Below, piece by piece: positions 31,353-39,435 of a DNA stretch of 40,685 nucleotides. Source of the stretch: Cetobacterium somerae (GTDB lineage: Bacteria > Fusobacteriota > Fusobacteriia > Fusobacteriales > Fusobacteriaceae); the NCBI RefSeq assembly GCF_022430525.1, contig NZ_CP092523.1, positions 1 to 40,685 on the forward strand, in the 5' to 3' direction. The translations under genes were made by a program, and so were the position numbers. How positions within the stretch are numbered: the stretch's first letter is position 1; each line of letters starts with the position of its first letter. The notes beneath the pieces were generated by a model. The model had not been told where the DNA came from, did no database searches, and worked only from the letters and a program-made list of their open reading frames with translations.

Positions 31353-32144
31353 TTAAACAATATTTAATCTATAAATATTTGCATAAAAATAAAAGACAGG
31401 ACTATAGCTTGGCAAAAACTCAGAAACAGTTTTTTTAATAGCTTCTACGACTTTTAATATACCGTATTTTTCTATGGCTGGAATTATAATTTCACTCATA
31501 TAATTTTTAACATCTTCAAAAGTTTTTTCTATACGTTTTTTCAAAATTAAATTTTGAGAAATACTATCCTCTATTTCAGAAAAATATTGTTGAAAATTTT
31601 CTATATTTTCAGCACTCATTTTTTCTATATTTCTATCCCTTTCTATAAGGTTTCTATATTCTATTATTATATCTGCTAATTTTGACAGGTCTTCCCCTGA
31701 ATTTGACAGAAGGTCTGTGAGATTTAACACATCTTTTGCTGTTTTTAACAGCCCCTTTGTAAAAATTGACAGATGGGTATTGTTAAATTTATCAGATGCC
31801 GTTTCTATTTTTTTCCTCTCTCCTAGTTTTTCTAAAAAAAACATAACTGACCACCCTTTTGGTGTTAAAGAGTAGGAGAGGGAGTTACTCACAGATTTAT
31901 GTATTTGGTCTACTTCAATAAGGTTTAGGGCAATTAACTTTTTAGTAATGCTTCTAATAGTTGTGTAGGAAAAATACTCCTGGTATTCTAAAATATTTGC
32001 CCTAGACATAGTGATAGATATATTGAGATTCTTATCAATCTTTTCTTTAAGCAGATTATTTTTGCAAAGGTAATAAATGTTTTGTAAAAAAATAGCTTCG
32101 TTAATTCCTATTTTAGTTGCTAATTTTTCGTGGAAAAAATGCAA
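31353..32144 (-). CDS. Winged-helix replication initiator-like protein with origin repeats in its gene
   Basis: A 263-residue protein. I chose the TTG at 32144 because AGGGAGG lies six bases before it; a GTG 14 codons earlier has no such site. The N-terminal part (about 1-110) is a winged helix: HEKLATKIGINEAIFLQNIY, then ISITMSRANILEYQEYFSYT, TTIRSITKKLIALNLIEV and SNSLSYSLTPKGWSV. This resembles DnaD-like and RepA_N-like plasmid or phage initiators. The C-terminal part is helical. The middle of the gene holds five repeats of a CTGTCAAA-type motif at an exact 21-bp step, suggesting that the origin lies inside the gene. The family assignment is by pattern only. Confidence 0.65.
   Translation of the reverse strand: MHFFHEKLATKIGINEAIFLQNIYYLCKNNLLKEKIDKNLNISITMSRANILEYQEYFSYTTIRSITKKLIALNLIEVDQIHKSVSNSLSYSLTPKGWSVMFFLEKLGERKKIETASDKFNNTHLSIFTKGLLKTAKDVLNLTDLLSNSGEDLSKLADIIIEYRNLIERDRNIEKMSAENIENFQQYFSEIEDSISQNLILKKRIEKTFEDVKNYMSEIIIPAIEKYGILKVVEAIKKTVSEFLPSYSPVFYFYANIYRLNIV
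31682..31772 (-). repeat. Five 21-bp iterons inside the replication gene
   Basis: On the plus strand the motif TTGACAG or TTAACA(G/C) starts at 31682, 31703, 31724, 31745 and 31766, a strict 21-bp step equal to seven codons. On the coding strand it reads CTGTCAAA, CTGTCAAAT, GTGTTAAAT, CTGTTAAAA and CTGTCAATT. The use of CTG for leucine, rare in this plasmid where TTA is normal, and the local GC rise suggest selection on the DNA. An origin within an initiator gene is known for RepA_N plasmids and lambdoid phages. Confidence 0.6.
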
Positions 32145-32344
32145 AAGCCACCTCCCTAAATAAAATCTATATTTAAGATATACCACTTTAATTTTTTAAA
32201 AGCAATAATCAAATAATAAAAACAGAACTATAAATGAAAAAAATGTAATACAAACGATATATTTATTTGACTCCACTACACTTTGAAAGTATAATTATAA
32301 TATACACAACTAAGTTACCTAAAATAAAAATTTGGGAGGTAACA

Positions 32345-32494
32345 ATGAAAGAAAAAAAGATGTATCCCTTCACATCTATGATAAGTTTAAGAATTTCAGG
32401 AAAACTGTTAAAGCAGATTGATGAAAAAGCAAAAGCACATAAAAAGAGTAGATCCTATATAATTAAAGAGTTACTAAAAAATAATACAGATTAA
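32345..32494 (+). CDS. Small ribbon-helix-helix (CopG-like) protein
   Basis: A 49-residue protein. The start is the ATG after GGGAGG at 32345; an earlier in-frame ATG has no such site. The strand-helix-helix pattern is SMISLRISGKLLKQIDEKAK followed by KKSRSYIIKELLKN, typical of ribbon-helix-helix repressors or antitoxins. It is divergent from the winged-helix replication gene, so it likely controls copy number. No toxin gene follows it. Confidence 0.8.
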   Translation: MKEKKMYPFTSMISLRISGKLLKQIDEKAKAHKKSRSYIIKELLKNNTD

Positions 32495-32609
32495 AGGACT
32501 CGACCGATAATAAAATTAATATAAAAATTTCTTATTTAATCTTTATAGGGTTAATTCTAATATCCCCCGTATTAGATCCCCTAAATATAAAAAATGGAGG
32601 TCGATAATT

Positions 32610-32921
32610 ATGTCTATGACAGTTGGTGGTGCAAAAGCAGTAATTGAAGGAGTTATCATTAAAACTGAAAAAAGTATTGAAAGAGAAGTTACTTACTTAA
32701 AGGAGTTAGCAGATGATAAAGCTGCTCTATCTCACATTCAACAAAAAGAACTTGATGGAGAACCGTTACCTGCTACAAGTCCATATGGAAGTTATTCTGA
32801 ATGGAAAGATCAAATTGAAAAGGAGATTAAAATATCTCAAAACTCTTTAGATAGAATCGATGTAGAAAAGGCTGAGTTGATGGCTTTTAACTACTTTGTT
32901 CAAACTGCTCCTGAGGAGTAA
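32610..32921 (+). CDS. Small plasmid protein of unknown function
   Basis: A 103-residue protein with GGAGG before the ATG. It begins MTVGGAKAVIEGVIIKTEKS and is mainly helical and charged, with a Gly/Pro/Ser/Tyr turn (PATSPYGSYSEWKDQIEK) in the middle. No family is recognised. A second small gene follows after two bases, so the pair is co-translated. It is a candidate for plasmid maintenance or copy control. Confidence 0.75.
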   Translation: MSMTVGGAKAVIEGVIIKTEKSIEREVTYLKELADDKAALSHIQQKELDGEPLPATSPYGSYSEWKDQIEKEIKISQNSLDRIDVEKAELMAFNYFVQTAPEE

Positions 32922-32923
32922 AA

Positions 32924-33127
32924 ATGTGGGCCAACAGCACAAAAGTGTATAAACTGATCTATGCAGTTTTTAATCTACTTGGTACGCTTTTGGCGGTAAA
33001 TAACACTCATACGCTTTATAGTAACGTGAGTAAATCAAAGCAAAGAGAGGAGATGATATATCCTAAGCCTAGGATAATTAATCACTCTGAAATAGAATTT
33101 GTAAGTAATAAAAGAGAGAAGCAATAG
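32924..33127 (+). CDS. Small protein of unknown function, coupled to the previous gene
   Basis: A 67-residue frame whose ATG lies two bases after the previous stop, with GAGGAG overlapping the end of that gene as a ribosome-binding site. It has one hydrophobic stretch (LIYAVFNLLGTLLAV, about residues 11-25) that may insert in the membrane. The base composition is slightly richer in GC than nearby genes. Its stop codon lies in the loop of a terminator. No family is recognised. Confidence 0.6.
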   Translation: MWANSTKVYKLIYAVFNLLGTLLAVNNTHTLYSNVSKSKQREEMIYPKPRIINHSEIEFVSNKREKQ

Positions 33128-33139
33128 TTTCTCTCTTTT
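33110..33139. terminator. Terminator between convergent genes
   Basis: AAAAGAGAGAA pairs with TTCTCTCTTTT across a 7-base loop, between the plus-strand gene ending at 33127 and the minus-strand rep gene ending at 33154. Confidence 0.85.
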
Positions 33140-33153
33140 TCATGTTAGAATAA

Positions 33154-34974
33154 TTATTTTAATTTTTTTACAATTACTTCATTTATCTCTTCTAAAGTTA
33201 TATTTTTTGTAATAATTTTAGTTCCTAATTCCAATAAAGTTTCTTTTTTAATCTCTTTTAATCTCTCTTCAGAAAGATCAAAAATATTTCTATAAAGTTC
33301 AACATTTGTACTAATATAATCAGTATAATAGTTTATATCATCTATTAAACTTAAATCCACATTTTTTTCTTTTGGAATCTCTTCAATAACTGATTTTGGT
33401 TTCTCACTTTTTAGGAGATTATTTTTTAAAATATACTCAGCAATTAATCTATTCTTAGCAGCATTAAAAGCTAATTTTTGAATTTTAGTTTCTTGGCCAC
33501 ACTCTTCTATGTATGCTCTATAAACTTTTTCTTGGAGTTTTTCTTTTTCTTCAGATGACAGAGCTGAAAAATATTCTAACTCTCTTTCATAATTTTTCGG
33601 AGTCTCATCTTTATTTAAAAACTCCTCAGAAGCGTTTAAAACATCTTTTTTAGGCGTTTGTATTACAATAGCCTCATCTTCACACCAATTATTCTCCAAA
33701 GCTTTAATAAAGTATGCTCTGACCTTTTCAACTTTATTTTTTTTCATGTATATAGCTACTGATTCAACTTTTGTGTATCCATATTCTAAAATTGCCTCTT
33801 TAATAGTTTTTGGCATAGTTTTTAAACTTCTTGCTTTACTTGGCATAAGTCCTAAAATTTTATCAATCATCTCTTGAGTTACAATTACTGTAGATTCTAT
33901 TGGAGTACTCTTTTCAATAATTTCAGCATCCTCTATCATCTCGTGTTCTGTGTCACTAACAGTTGTTTCTGTTAATAGTTTTCTAAAATCATTTCGGTCT
34001 TCAAAAAATCGCTGTTGTTTCTCCTCTTTTGATTTTTCATGAAAGAAGATCTCAATCTCTGATTTTTCCCACGTCGATTCTTTTATTATTTTAAAATCCT
34101 CTATTAAATTTTTATTTTTAAGTTCTATAAAAGCTTTTTCCAAAGTTTTAATAGTATGTGCTATATTTCTTTTATCATATTTTAGTGGTATTCTTTTTAT
34201 TAAAAACAAACTATCAATATTTAAGTGAAGATTATCAAATCTAAGTTTTTCTATTAACATATAAATTGTTCTAGCAGTACTAGTTCCTATATCTAAAAGA
34301 ATTCCTGAGTTATATACCATATATCCCTTTTGAATAATATTGCTATAGAAATGATCTGAAATATTTATTTCATAAATTTCTTTAATCCTTTTATCTGGTA
34401 TCTCTTTTCTATATTTTGAGTTTTCTTTCAAAGAAAGAGTTATTATTTTTAAAGATAGTATTTGAGTACTAATTTCTTCTTTTATAACTCCTTTTTTCTC
34501 TGACGAATACATTGTATTTTTAAAATTATAATTTGTTTCTGATAATCTTAAAAGTGAATTTTTAATAACAGTTCCATAAGAAGCATTTGAACCTATTTTT
34601 AATTTATCTCTAAGTTCTGTTGAGGTAACCATAAATTTTTTTGGCATTCCTCTTTCTTTCATTATTTGCATTAAAGCTATAAAAATTTTTTCTTCCATCT
34701 CTCCTGGAATATAATTCCCAGCTGAAGGTTTAACTGTTATGTAAGTATCTCGATTTTTATTAAAATAATACTTAATTATTTGGTTTATTTTTCTCTTTGT
34801 ATTTTTAGAAAAGATAGGGAACTGAACAATATTTATGTCCATTCTTACAAGATTCTTATTTTTTATAAAAGATTCTTCTATATAAAAATTTTCCTCTACA
34901 ATTTCTGTTTCAGGTGTATCTATAACTTCTTCCCACCAAGGAGTATTTTTTTTTGTAACTTCTTTCTTAGACAT
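33154..34974 (-). CDS. Large replication initiator protein (RepA-like)
   Basis: A 606-residue protein. The start is the ATG at 34974 after GGAGGA; the ATG nine codons upstream lies inside an iteron copy and has no ribosome-binding site. The region of about residues 40-310 resembles initiator domains: NYIPGEMEEKIFIALMQIMK, VTSTELRDKLKIGSNASYGT, LSETNYNFKNTMYSSEKKGV and LLDIGTSTARTIYMLIEKLR. The C-terminal half is charged and helical and includes repeats of acidic patches. Upstream are five regular 22-bp iterons plus weaker copies, as expected for the binding site of this protein. It probably drives the second origin. I am less sure of the family than for the Rep_3 gene. Confidence 0.8.
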   Translation of the reverse strand: MSKKEVTKKNTPWWEEVIDTPETEIVEENFYIEESFIKNKNLVRMDINIVQFPIFSKNTKRKINQIIKYYFNKNRDTYITVKPSAGNYIPGEMEEKIFIALMQIMKERGMPKKFMVTSTELRDKLKIGSNASYGTVIKNSLLRLSETNYNFKNTMYSSEKKGVIKEEISTQILSLKIITLSLKENSKYRKEIPDKRIKEIYEINISDHFYSNIIQKGYMVYNSGILLDIGTSTARTIYMLIEKLRFDNLHLNIDSLFLIKRIPLKYDKRNIAHTIKTLEKAFIELKNKNLIEDFKIIKESTWEKSEIEIFFHEKSKEEKQQRFFEDRNDFRKLLTETTVSDTEHEMIEDAEIIEKSTPIESTVIVTQEMIDKILGLMPSKARSLKTMPKTIKEAILEYGYTKVESVAIYMKKNKVEKVRAYFIKALENNWCEDEAIVIQTPKKDVLNASEEFLNKDETPKNYERELEYFSALSSEEKEKLQEKVYRAYIEECGQETKIQKLAFNAAKNRLIAEYILKNNLLKSEKPKSVIEEIPKEKNVDLSLIDDINYYTDYISTNVELYRNIFDLSEERLKEIKKETLLELGTKIITKNITLEEINEVIVKKLK

Positions 34975-34995
34975 TAAATATCCTCCACTTTTTTT

Positions 34996-35175
34996 CGTCA
35001 TTACCCAATGAGATTTTTATAAAGTATCCATTTTTTTATTAAAAATATCATTATATAATAACGAAACTTTCATTATATAGTTACGATTTCTCTAATTTTA
35101 ATCTTTTTTTTTATAAAAATCAAATTTTTTTTAAAGATATCATTATATAATAACGAAATCTTATTATATTATATA
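34996..35175. repeat. Scattered iteron-like repeats before the large rep gene
   Basis: Looser copies of the origin repeat: CGTCATTACCCAATGAG (34996-35012, inverted, near the start codon), and TCATTATATAATAACGAAA-like copies near 35047, 35070 and 35140. The inverted copy beside the gene is likely an operator for self-regulation. AT-rich DNA between them may be the unwinding region. Confidence 0.7.
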
Positions 35176-35196
35176 AATATTCTCTTAAAAACAGTA

Positions 35197-35306
35197 GATA
35201 TCATTGGGTAATGACGAAGATATCATTATATAATGACGAAAGTCTCATTAGGTAATGACGAAAGTCTCATTATATAATGACGAAACTATCATTGGATAAT
35301 GACGAA
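35197..35306 (+). repeat. Five 22-bp iterons of the second origin
   Basis: Direct repeats start at 35197, 35219, 35241, 35263 and 35285, an exact 22-bp step. The form is TCATTATATAATGACGAA, with the inner bases alternating between ATATAA and (A/G)G(G/A)TAA. The part TCATTATATAATGA is itself a palindrome. They face the large rep gene and lie 19 bp from the shared origin motif. Confidence 0.9.
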
Positions 35307-35325
35307 AGATAAAATGATATATAAC

Positions 35326-35343
35326 CTCAATAAAATCAATGGT
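35326..35343 (+). other. Origin-associated conserved motif, copy 2
   Basis: CTCAATAAAATCAATGGT differs in one base from the minus-strand motif at 1281-1298. In both places it lies on the side of the iterons away from rep, 14-19 bp from them, and on the strand opposite to rep. Confidence 0.65.
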
Positions 35344-35687
35344 CCAAATGGTGTTTTTGGGCGTTTTTTTTTGTACATAACAATATAACAATATTTACAA
35401 TATAAACAACTATATACAATGTAAAAATTTAAATAAATTGAAGATAAAAATAATATTTATTAATTTTTATAAAAAGTGTATTCAAAACACATTTTTTATT
35501 GGATATTTATATAATGTAAATACACTTTTAAAACTTATTTTAATAATTTAACTTTTAAGTAACAAACAAAGCTTGAAAAAAAAGTATATTTAGAATATAT
35601 TAAATAGTATGATTAATAAATTAAAATTCAAAGAATTGATAATAGAGAAAATAAATAAAACAATAGCAGAGAGGTTAGGAGGATAAA
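35344..35687 (+). promoter_or_regulatory. Control region before parA
   Basis: No clear gene is present. ACAATAT is repeated at short distance (about 35379-35425). AAAAGTGTATT (35472-35482) and AAATACACTTTT (35518-35529) form an inverted pair around a possible promoter TTGGAT...TAATGT. A 25-codon frame from 35609 ends in the parA ribosome-binding site but has none of its own. The repeats are candidate binding sites for autoregulation by the partition proteins. Confidence 0.4.
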
Positions 35688-36392
35688 ATGCTAGCAAAAA
35701 TTTTAACATTTAAAGTTAATAAAGGTGGAATAGGAAAAACTTTTTTAACTGTTCAAACTGGATCTGGATTAGCTACAGCTGGAAAAAAAACATTAATAAT
35801 AACATCTGATTCACAAAATAATGTTTTAAACTATACATTTCCATTTGAAGAAAAACCTGTATTTAAAAAGGGTTTAAAACATTTTGTAAAAACTGGAGAT
35901 GGAGATTTAATTAGACTAAGAGAAAATCTATATTATATTCCTCTTGAAGATAATAAGTTTTCTTCAAGTTTTATAAAAGAGCTTCCAGAGTTTATAAAGA
36001 AAATTAGCAGTGATTATGACTTTATTTTAATCGATAGTATTCCAACTATGAAACTTGATAGCATTTTTGTTAAATGTTCAGATAAGGTTATAATTCCATA
36101 TTTTTGTGATCCTGTTACTTTAGAAGGTGTTCTAAATGTAATAGATGAAGTGGGAGCAAATAAAATTCACGCTATTGTACCTAATTTATATAGAAATACA
36201 GAAACTCAAAAAAAGTTTTATAATAATTTAAAAACAATTTTGAAAGACACTAGAATATTATTTCCAGAACCAATAAAAGAATCCTCAGCAGTGGAATCAC
36301 TATTAGCAAAAGGAAAAACTATTTGGGAATCTGAGCAAAAAGATATAAGAGATGTGCAGGATATTTTTATAAATATAATTGGAACAATTTAA
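35688..36392 (+). CDS. parA: ParA-type partition ATPase
   Basis: A 234-residue ATPase with the deviant Walker A KGGIGKT at residues 12-18 and the signature lysine Lys12. Walker B is in YDFILIDSIPTMKLD, and DKVIIPYFCDPVTLEGVLNV follows as in ParA/Soj proteins. It moves plasmid copies apart by forming ATP-dependent gradients on the nucleoid. It has no N-terminal helix-turn-helix, so it is the small (type Ib) form, in which the partner usually does the DNA binding. AGGAGG precedes the ATG. A parS-like palindrome and the partner gene follow directly. Confidence 0.95.
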   Translation: MLAKILTFKVNKGGIGKTFLTVQTGSGLATAGKKTLIITSDSQNNVLNYTFPFEEKPVFKKGLKHFVKTGDGDLIRLRENLYYIPLEDNKFSSSFIKELPEFIKKISSDYDFILIDSIPTMKLDSIFVKCSDKVIIPYFCDPVTLEGVLNVIDEVGANKIHAIVPNLYRNTETQKKFYNNLKTILKDTRILFPEPIKESSAVESLLAKGKTIWESEQKDIRDVQDIFINIIGTI

Positions 36393-36411
36393 TGTTTCGC
36401 ATGCGAAACAT
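36392..36411. promoter_or_regulatory. parS-like 20-bp perfect palindrome
   Basis: ATGTTTCGCATGCGAAACAT starts at the last base of the parA stop codon and lies before the partner gene. Its form TGTTTC-N6-GAAACA is that of the common parS site (TGTTTCACGTGAAACA), two bases longer in the centre. It is the probable centromere for ParA with its partner or with the ParB at 37122. Confidence 0.8.
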
Positions 36412-36437
36412 CAAAAGTGAGAACAAGGGGGTCAAGA

Positions 36438-37070
36438 ATGAGAAACAGATCTATATCTTTAGAAGAAAGATTAAAGCAAGCTGTATCTACTGAGAAAGTT
36501 GAAGAAACTAAGGTTATTACAAAGATAGATAACATTTGTATTTCAGAAGATGAAAACGAAAATAAATACTTAATAGAAAAAACTATAGAAGTTTTAAATA
36601 TCCAATCTAAGGCTTCATTAGAACTTGGAAAAATATTTAACGAAGTAAGTGAAAAAGTAAAAGATGAAAGCTATTGTAAATGGCTTGAAATAAATGGTTT
36701 TAATAGAACTACGGCATTTAGACATAGAAGAAGACACTCTCTTTATGAAGAGGTGAGTCACAAAGATGGAAAAGAGATAATAGCTCTGTGTGGTTATAGA
36801 GATATCGATAAAATTTTTCAATCTGAAGATAGAGAAAACTATATAAATATATTGAATGCAGGAAATATAAATTTAAAAGAGTTTAGAAATTTACTGAATG
36901 GAAATTTATTAGAGAATAAGCTTAACAAACAAAATTCAATAGTAAATATAAATTTTGAGAATTATAGCAATTTTTTTACAAATTTTTCAGAAAAAGTAAA
37001 TAGTTTAGATGATGAAAAGAAAATTTTGTTAGAAAAATATTTGAAAAAAATTGAAGAGTTATGGAAATAA
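36438..37070 (+). CDS. ParA partner protein, DUF3102-like
   Basis: A 210-residue protein. The start is the ATG at 36438, after AAGGGGGTC; a GTG seven codons earlier is less likely. The core, QSKASLELGKIFNEVSEKVK followed by CKWLEINGFNRTTAFRHRRR, resembles DUF3102, found in plasmid and phage DNA-binding proteins. The C-terminal 60 residues are helical. Being just after parA and the parS-like site, it probably takes the ParB role or is an adaptor for it. A terminator ends the operon. Confidence 0.75.
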   Translation: MRNRSISLEERLKQAVSTEKVEETKVITKIDNICISEDENENKYLIEKTIEVLNIQSKASLELGKIFNEVSEKVKDESYCKWLEINGFNRTTAFRHRRRHSLYEEVSHKDGKEIIALCGYRDIDKIFQSEDRENYINILNAGNINLKEFRNLLNGNLLENKLNKQNSIVNINFENYSNFFTNFSEKVNSLDDEKKILLEKYLKKIEELWK

Positions 37071-37112
37071 AAAAAGAGTCTTAGAGAAATATAATCTTTA
37101 AGACTCTTTTTT
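37071..37112. terminator. Terminator between the parA operon and parB
   Basis: AAAAAGAGTCTTA and TAAGACTCTTTTT pair with A and T runs on both sides, serving both convergent transcripts. Confidence 0.85.
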
Positions 37113-37121
37113 TATTAAATT

Positions 37122-37994
37122 TTATCTATTTTTAAATAACTCTTTAAAAAAAACTTTAATTTTCAGATGATGTTCCTCAGTGAGATCTTCTTTGATTTTA
37201 AGAATAGTTATATTACTATTTTTTTTGATTTCGAAACTATTATTTTGATTTGTATCTTCATCTAAACTTTTTAAAATATCTTTTAGATCATCTTTACTTT
37301 TTTTTGAATATTCAAAAAGTAGAGATTGAGCTTTATTTTTTGGATATAGTACCAGTAATTTCTCTAAAATTTTATTTAATAAATCAGCTTTAATAGCACC
37401 TACTGTTTCAAGCATAGTTCCTTTTATTAACGGATGGAAATCAATAGCTTTTTTAATAGCATAAAATTGAGATTTTCCAATGTTAAATTGTTTTAAACAC
37501 TCTTCTATGGTAACTCCTTTTGTAGCGGCTAATTTATTGAATTTATAACTTAATTCTAGAAGTGTTAAATCTTTTCTTTTAGTATTTTCATTGATTGAAA
37601 TAGTTTCTAAAATCTCTAAAGGTGTTTCTTTTTTTAAAATAATTGCTTTATTAAAGAAAATTTTATTTTTATCAACTTTATAAATCTCTTTCAAAGCATG
37701 AAATCGTCGCCATCCGCTAATGATAATATAATTATTTTTATTTTTTTCTAAAAGATAGATTGGATGCAATAAATCAATTTTTTTTATAGAATCCAACAAA
37801 TTTTGAAAAGATTCTTTTGTAGTAAGGTTTTCATCATCTAATCGATTAACAAAGGTCTTATTAGAATATAAGATATTATCAATTAAATTAATTGTAATAT
37901 CTTTAAAATAAATAAAATTTTCTAACCCATTTTTTTCAAAAATTAAATTACTAGTGTTATCGTGTTCTGCAAAAAAAAACCTATTTAATTCCAC
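37122..37994 (-). CDS. parB: ParB-family partition protein
   Basis: A 290-residue protein with GTG start after GGGGAT. The ParB/Sulfiredoxin-type CTP-binding domain shows the boxes SGWRRFHALKE (residues 93-103; GERR in most ParBs) and ENTKRKDLTLLELSYKF (136-152). The helix-turn-helix follows near VTIEECLKQFNIGKSQFYAI (about 165-185). ParB binds parS and spreads as a CTP clamp. It is not in the parA operon but converges on it, which is unusual; the parA operon already has its own partner. It may come from another of the fused plasmids. Confidence 0.9.
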   Translation of the reverse strand: MELNRFFFAEHDNTSNLIFEKNGLENFIYFKDITINLIDNILYSNKTFVNRLDDENLTTKESFQNLLDSIKKIDLLHPIYLLEKNKNNYIIISGWRRFHALKEIYKVDKNKIFFNKAIILKKETPLEILETISINENTKRKDLTLLELSYKFNKLAATKGVTIEECLKQFNIGKSQFYAIKKAIDFHPLIKGTMLETVGAIKADLLNKILEKLLVLYPKNKAQSLLFEYSKKSKDDLKDILKSLDEDTNQNNSFEIKKNSNITILKIKEDLTEEHHLKIKVFFKELFKNR

Positions 37995-38062
37995 AATATC
38001 CCCCTGAATGATTTTTTAGTAATTCTTTAGAATAAATATAAAAGTGTTCAACTAAAAAATTT

Positions 38063-38098
38063 TAATAGCTACTAAAAAGATCTAATAGCACTAAAGTA
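38063..38098. promoter_or_regulatory. Direct repeats upstream of parB
   Basis: TAATAGCTACTAAA (38063) and TAATAGCACTAAAG (38083) are 20 bp apart, and TTTTTAGTAATTC nearer the gene (about 38012-38024) is a partial inverted match. They are candidate sites for ParB or its regulator. Confidence 0.4.
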
Positions 38099-38200
38099 TA
38101 CCCTATTTAAATTAAAAATCAAGATTAACATGAAAATGATTTTTTATTGAATATAGAACAGAAAGAGTTATGAAGAATTATCAATATATATTTTCTATAT

Positions 38201-38250
38201 TAGACAAATTTATAAGTATTTGATATTTTTTAAATTAAGCAAACGTTTGA
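38201..38250 (+). promoter_or_regulatory. Promoter with LacI-type operator before the esterase gene
   Basis: TAGACA (38201-38206) and TATTTT (38224-38229) are 17 bp apart. CAAACGTTTG (38240-38249) follows at the expected transcription start. The -35 box, spacing and operator place match those of the DUF1349 gene (18282-18335), so both genes are likely under one LacI-family repressor encoded elsewhere. Confidence 0.75.
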
Positions 38251-38275
38251 TTAAAATAATATACGGGGGTATTTT

Positions 38276-39037
38276 ATGTTAAAAAAAATTATGTTATTTT
38301 CAACAATTTCATTGACATGTTTAGCTAGTTCTGGAGAATGGAGTAAAAATAATTTTAAATATGATGAGTTTAATTTACCGTATCAACTTTTTAAACCAAA
38401 TAATATTGAAAAAGAGATACCTTTAGTCATATATCTTCACGGTTCAGGAGAAGCAGGAATAGATAATGAAAAACAGATGTATGCTGGAACAAATATTGGT
38501 CCACAGTATTTTGCATCAGAAGAGATTCAAAATATTCAAAATGCATATGTACTAGCTCCTCAAACAACACCAGAAATAAGATGGGCAAGTGTAAGCATAG
38601 ATGAGTATGATTTTAAAACTACTCCGATTACTCCGTCTATGAATTCTTTGCTTCATTTAATCGACAACTTAGAGAAGGAGTTAAAAATAGATCCTAAAAG
38701 AATATATATAGCAGGACTATCAAGGGGAGGACAAGGAGTTTGGAATGCTGCCATGAATAGACCTAGTAAGTTTGCTGCAATCGTTCCAATAGCTGGGTCT
38801 GGAAGCCCTAAAGATATTGATTTAATAAAACATATTCCTACTTGGGTTTTTCATGGAAATGCAGATGATATTACTCCAATTGAAGTTTCTCAAAATATGG
38901 TAGATGCTTTAAAGAAAAAAAATGGGAATGTTAAGTTTACAATCGTTGAAAATGGGAATCATGATTCGTCTTGGTTAGAAGCACATAAAAATTCAGAGTT
39001 ATGGAAATGGATGATTTCAAATAAAAAAGATAATTAG
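38276..39037 (+). CDS. Secreted alpha/beta-hydrolase, PHB-depolymerase/feruloyl-esterase-like
   Basis: A 253-residue enzyme with a signal peptide (about 1-18). The oxyanion motif YLHGSGEAG (53-61), nucleophile Ser149 in GLSRGG, acid Asp197 or Asp198 in HGNADD, and His229 in NGNHDSSW make a full catalytic triad. The family cleaves esters, often on plant polysaccharides. The residue WNAAMNRPSKFAAIVPIAG is typical of this group. The LacI-type operator shared with the DUF1349 gene suggests sugar-controlled expression. GGGGGT lies before the ATG. The exact substrate is unknown. Confidence 0.88.
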   Translation: MLKKIMLFSTISLTCLASSGEWSKNNFKYDEFNLPYQLFKPNNIEKEIPLVIYLHGSGEAGIDNEKQMYAGTNIGPQYFASEEIQNIQNAYVLAPQTTPEIRWASVSIDEYDFKTTPITPSMNSLLHLIDNLEKELKIDPKRIYIAGLSRGGQGVWNAAMNRPSKFAAIVPIAGSGSPKDIDLIKHIPTWVFHGNADDITPIEVSQNMVDALKKKNGNVKFTIVENGNHDSSWLEAHKNSELWKWMISNKKDN

Positions 39038-39067
39038 AGCAATCATTTCAATTTAAAGGGGTAAATT

Positions 39068-39209
39068 ATGAATACCTGGAGAATAGATTTAAAATATTAA
39101 AACTTATACTTTAACTGATAAAAGTAGTACAACAAAAATAGAGTTTGAACTTGCAGATATTAATGGAAGATATTTTGGAGTTCAAGTTAAAAGTGGAGAA
39201 ATCTCTTAA
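39068..39209 (+). pseudogene. Frameshifted gene fragment after the esterase
   Basis: AAAGGGG and ATG at 39068 open a frame that stops after 10 codons (MNTWRIDLKY). Shifting one frame near 39100 continues as LTDKSSTTKIEFELADINGR and YFGVQVKSGEIS, ending at 39209. It looks like the two ends of a small beta-rich protein or of a domain from a larger protein, joined by deletion or broken by an indel. No family is recognised with confidence. Confidence 0.5.
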
Positions 39210-39229
39210 AAAAGAGGTTTCTTTTTTTA
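39198..39229 (+). terminator. Terminator before the structured RNA island
   Basis: GAAATCTCTT pairs with AAGAGGTTTC (one G-T pair) with a 4-base loop, followed by a run of seven Ts. It ends the esterase transcript. Confidence 0.75.
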
Positions 39230-39435
39230 TGGGAATGTCTTGATAAGATAGCAGAATGGGGAGGGTGGGAAAGACTTAAAGGTTCAAGGGCGAAGAGATC
39301 CGTGTATTGCAAATTGAAATTGCTTTCATCCACAGCTCTCAAGCCCTTTTCCTATTAAGGCAAGAACTATCTTTAACTCTTGAGCGGAGTACTAAGCGAC
39401 CGACAGGGTAGAGTACCATAAGGGACTGCCATTAA

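Noticed and set aside
35609-35686. 25-codon frame before parA
   Set aside because: It has no ribosome-binding site, low-complexity lysine/isoleucine content, and its end is formed by the parA ribosome-binding site; likely chance.
38240-38249. Catabolite (cre) site for CcpA
   Set aside because: The palindromes CAAACGTTTG fit the general LacI/GalR family, and CcpA is typical of Firmicutes; a specific LacI-type regulator is the safer call.
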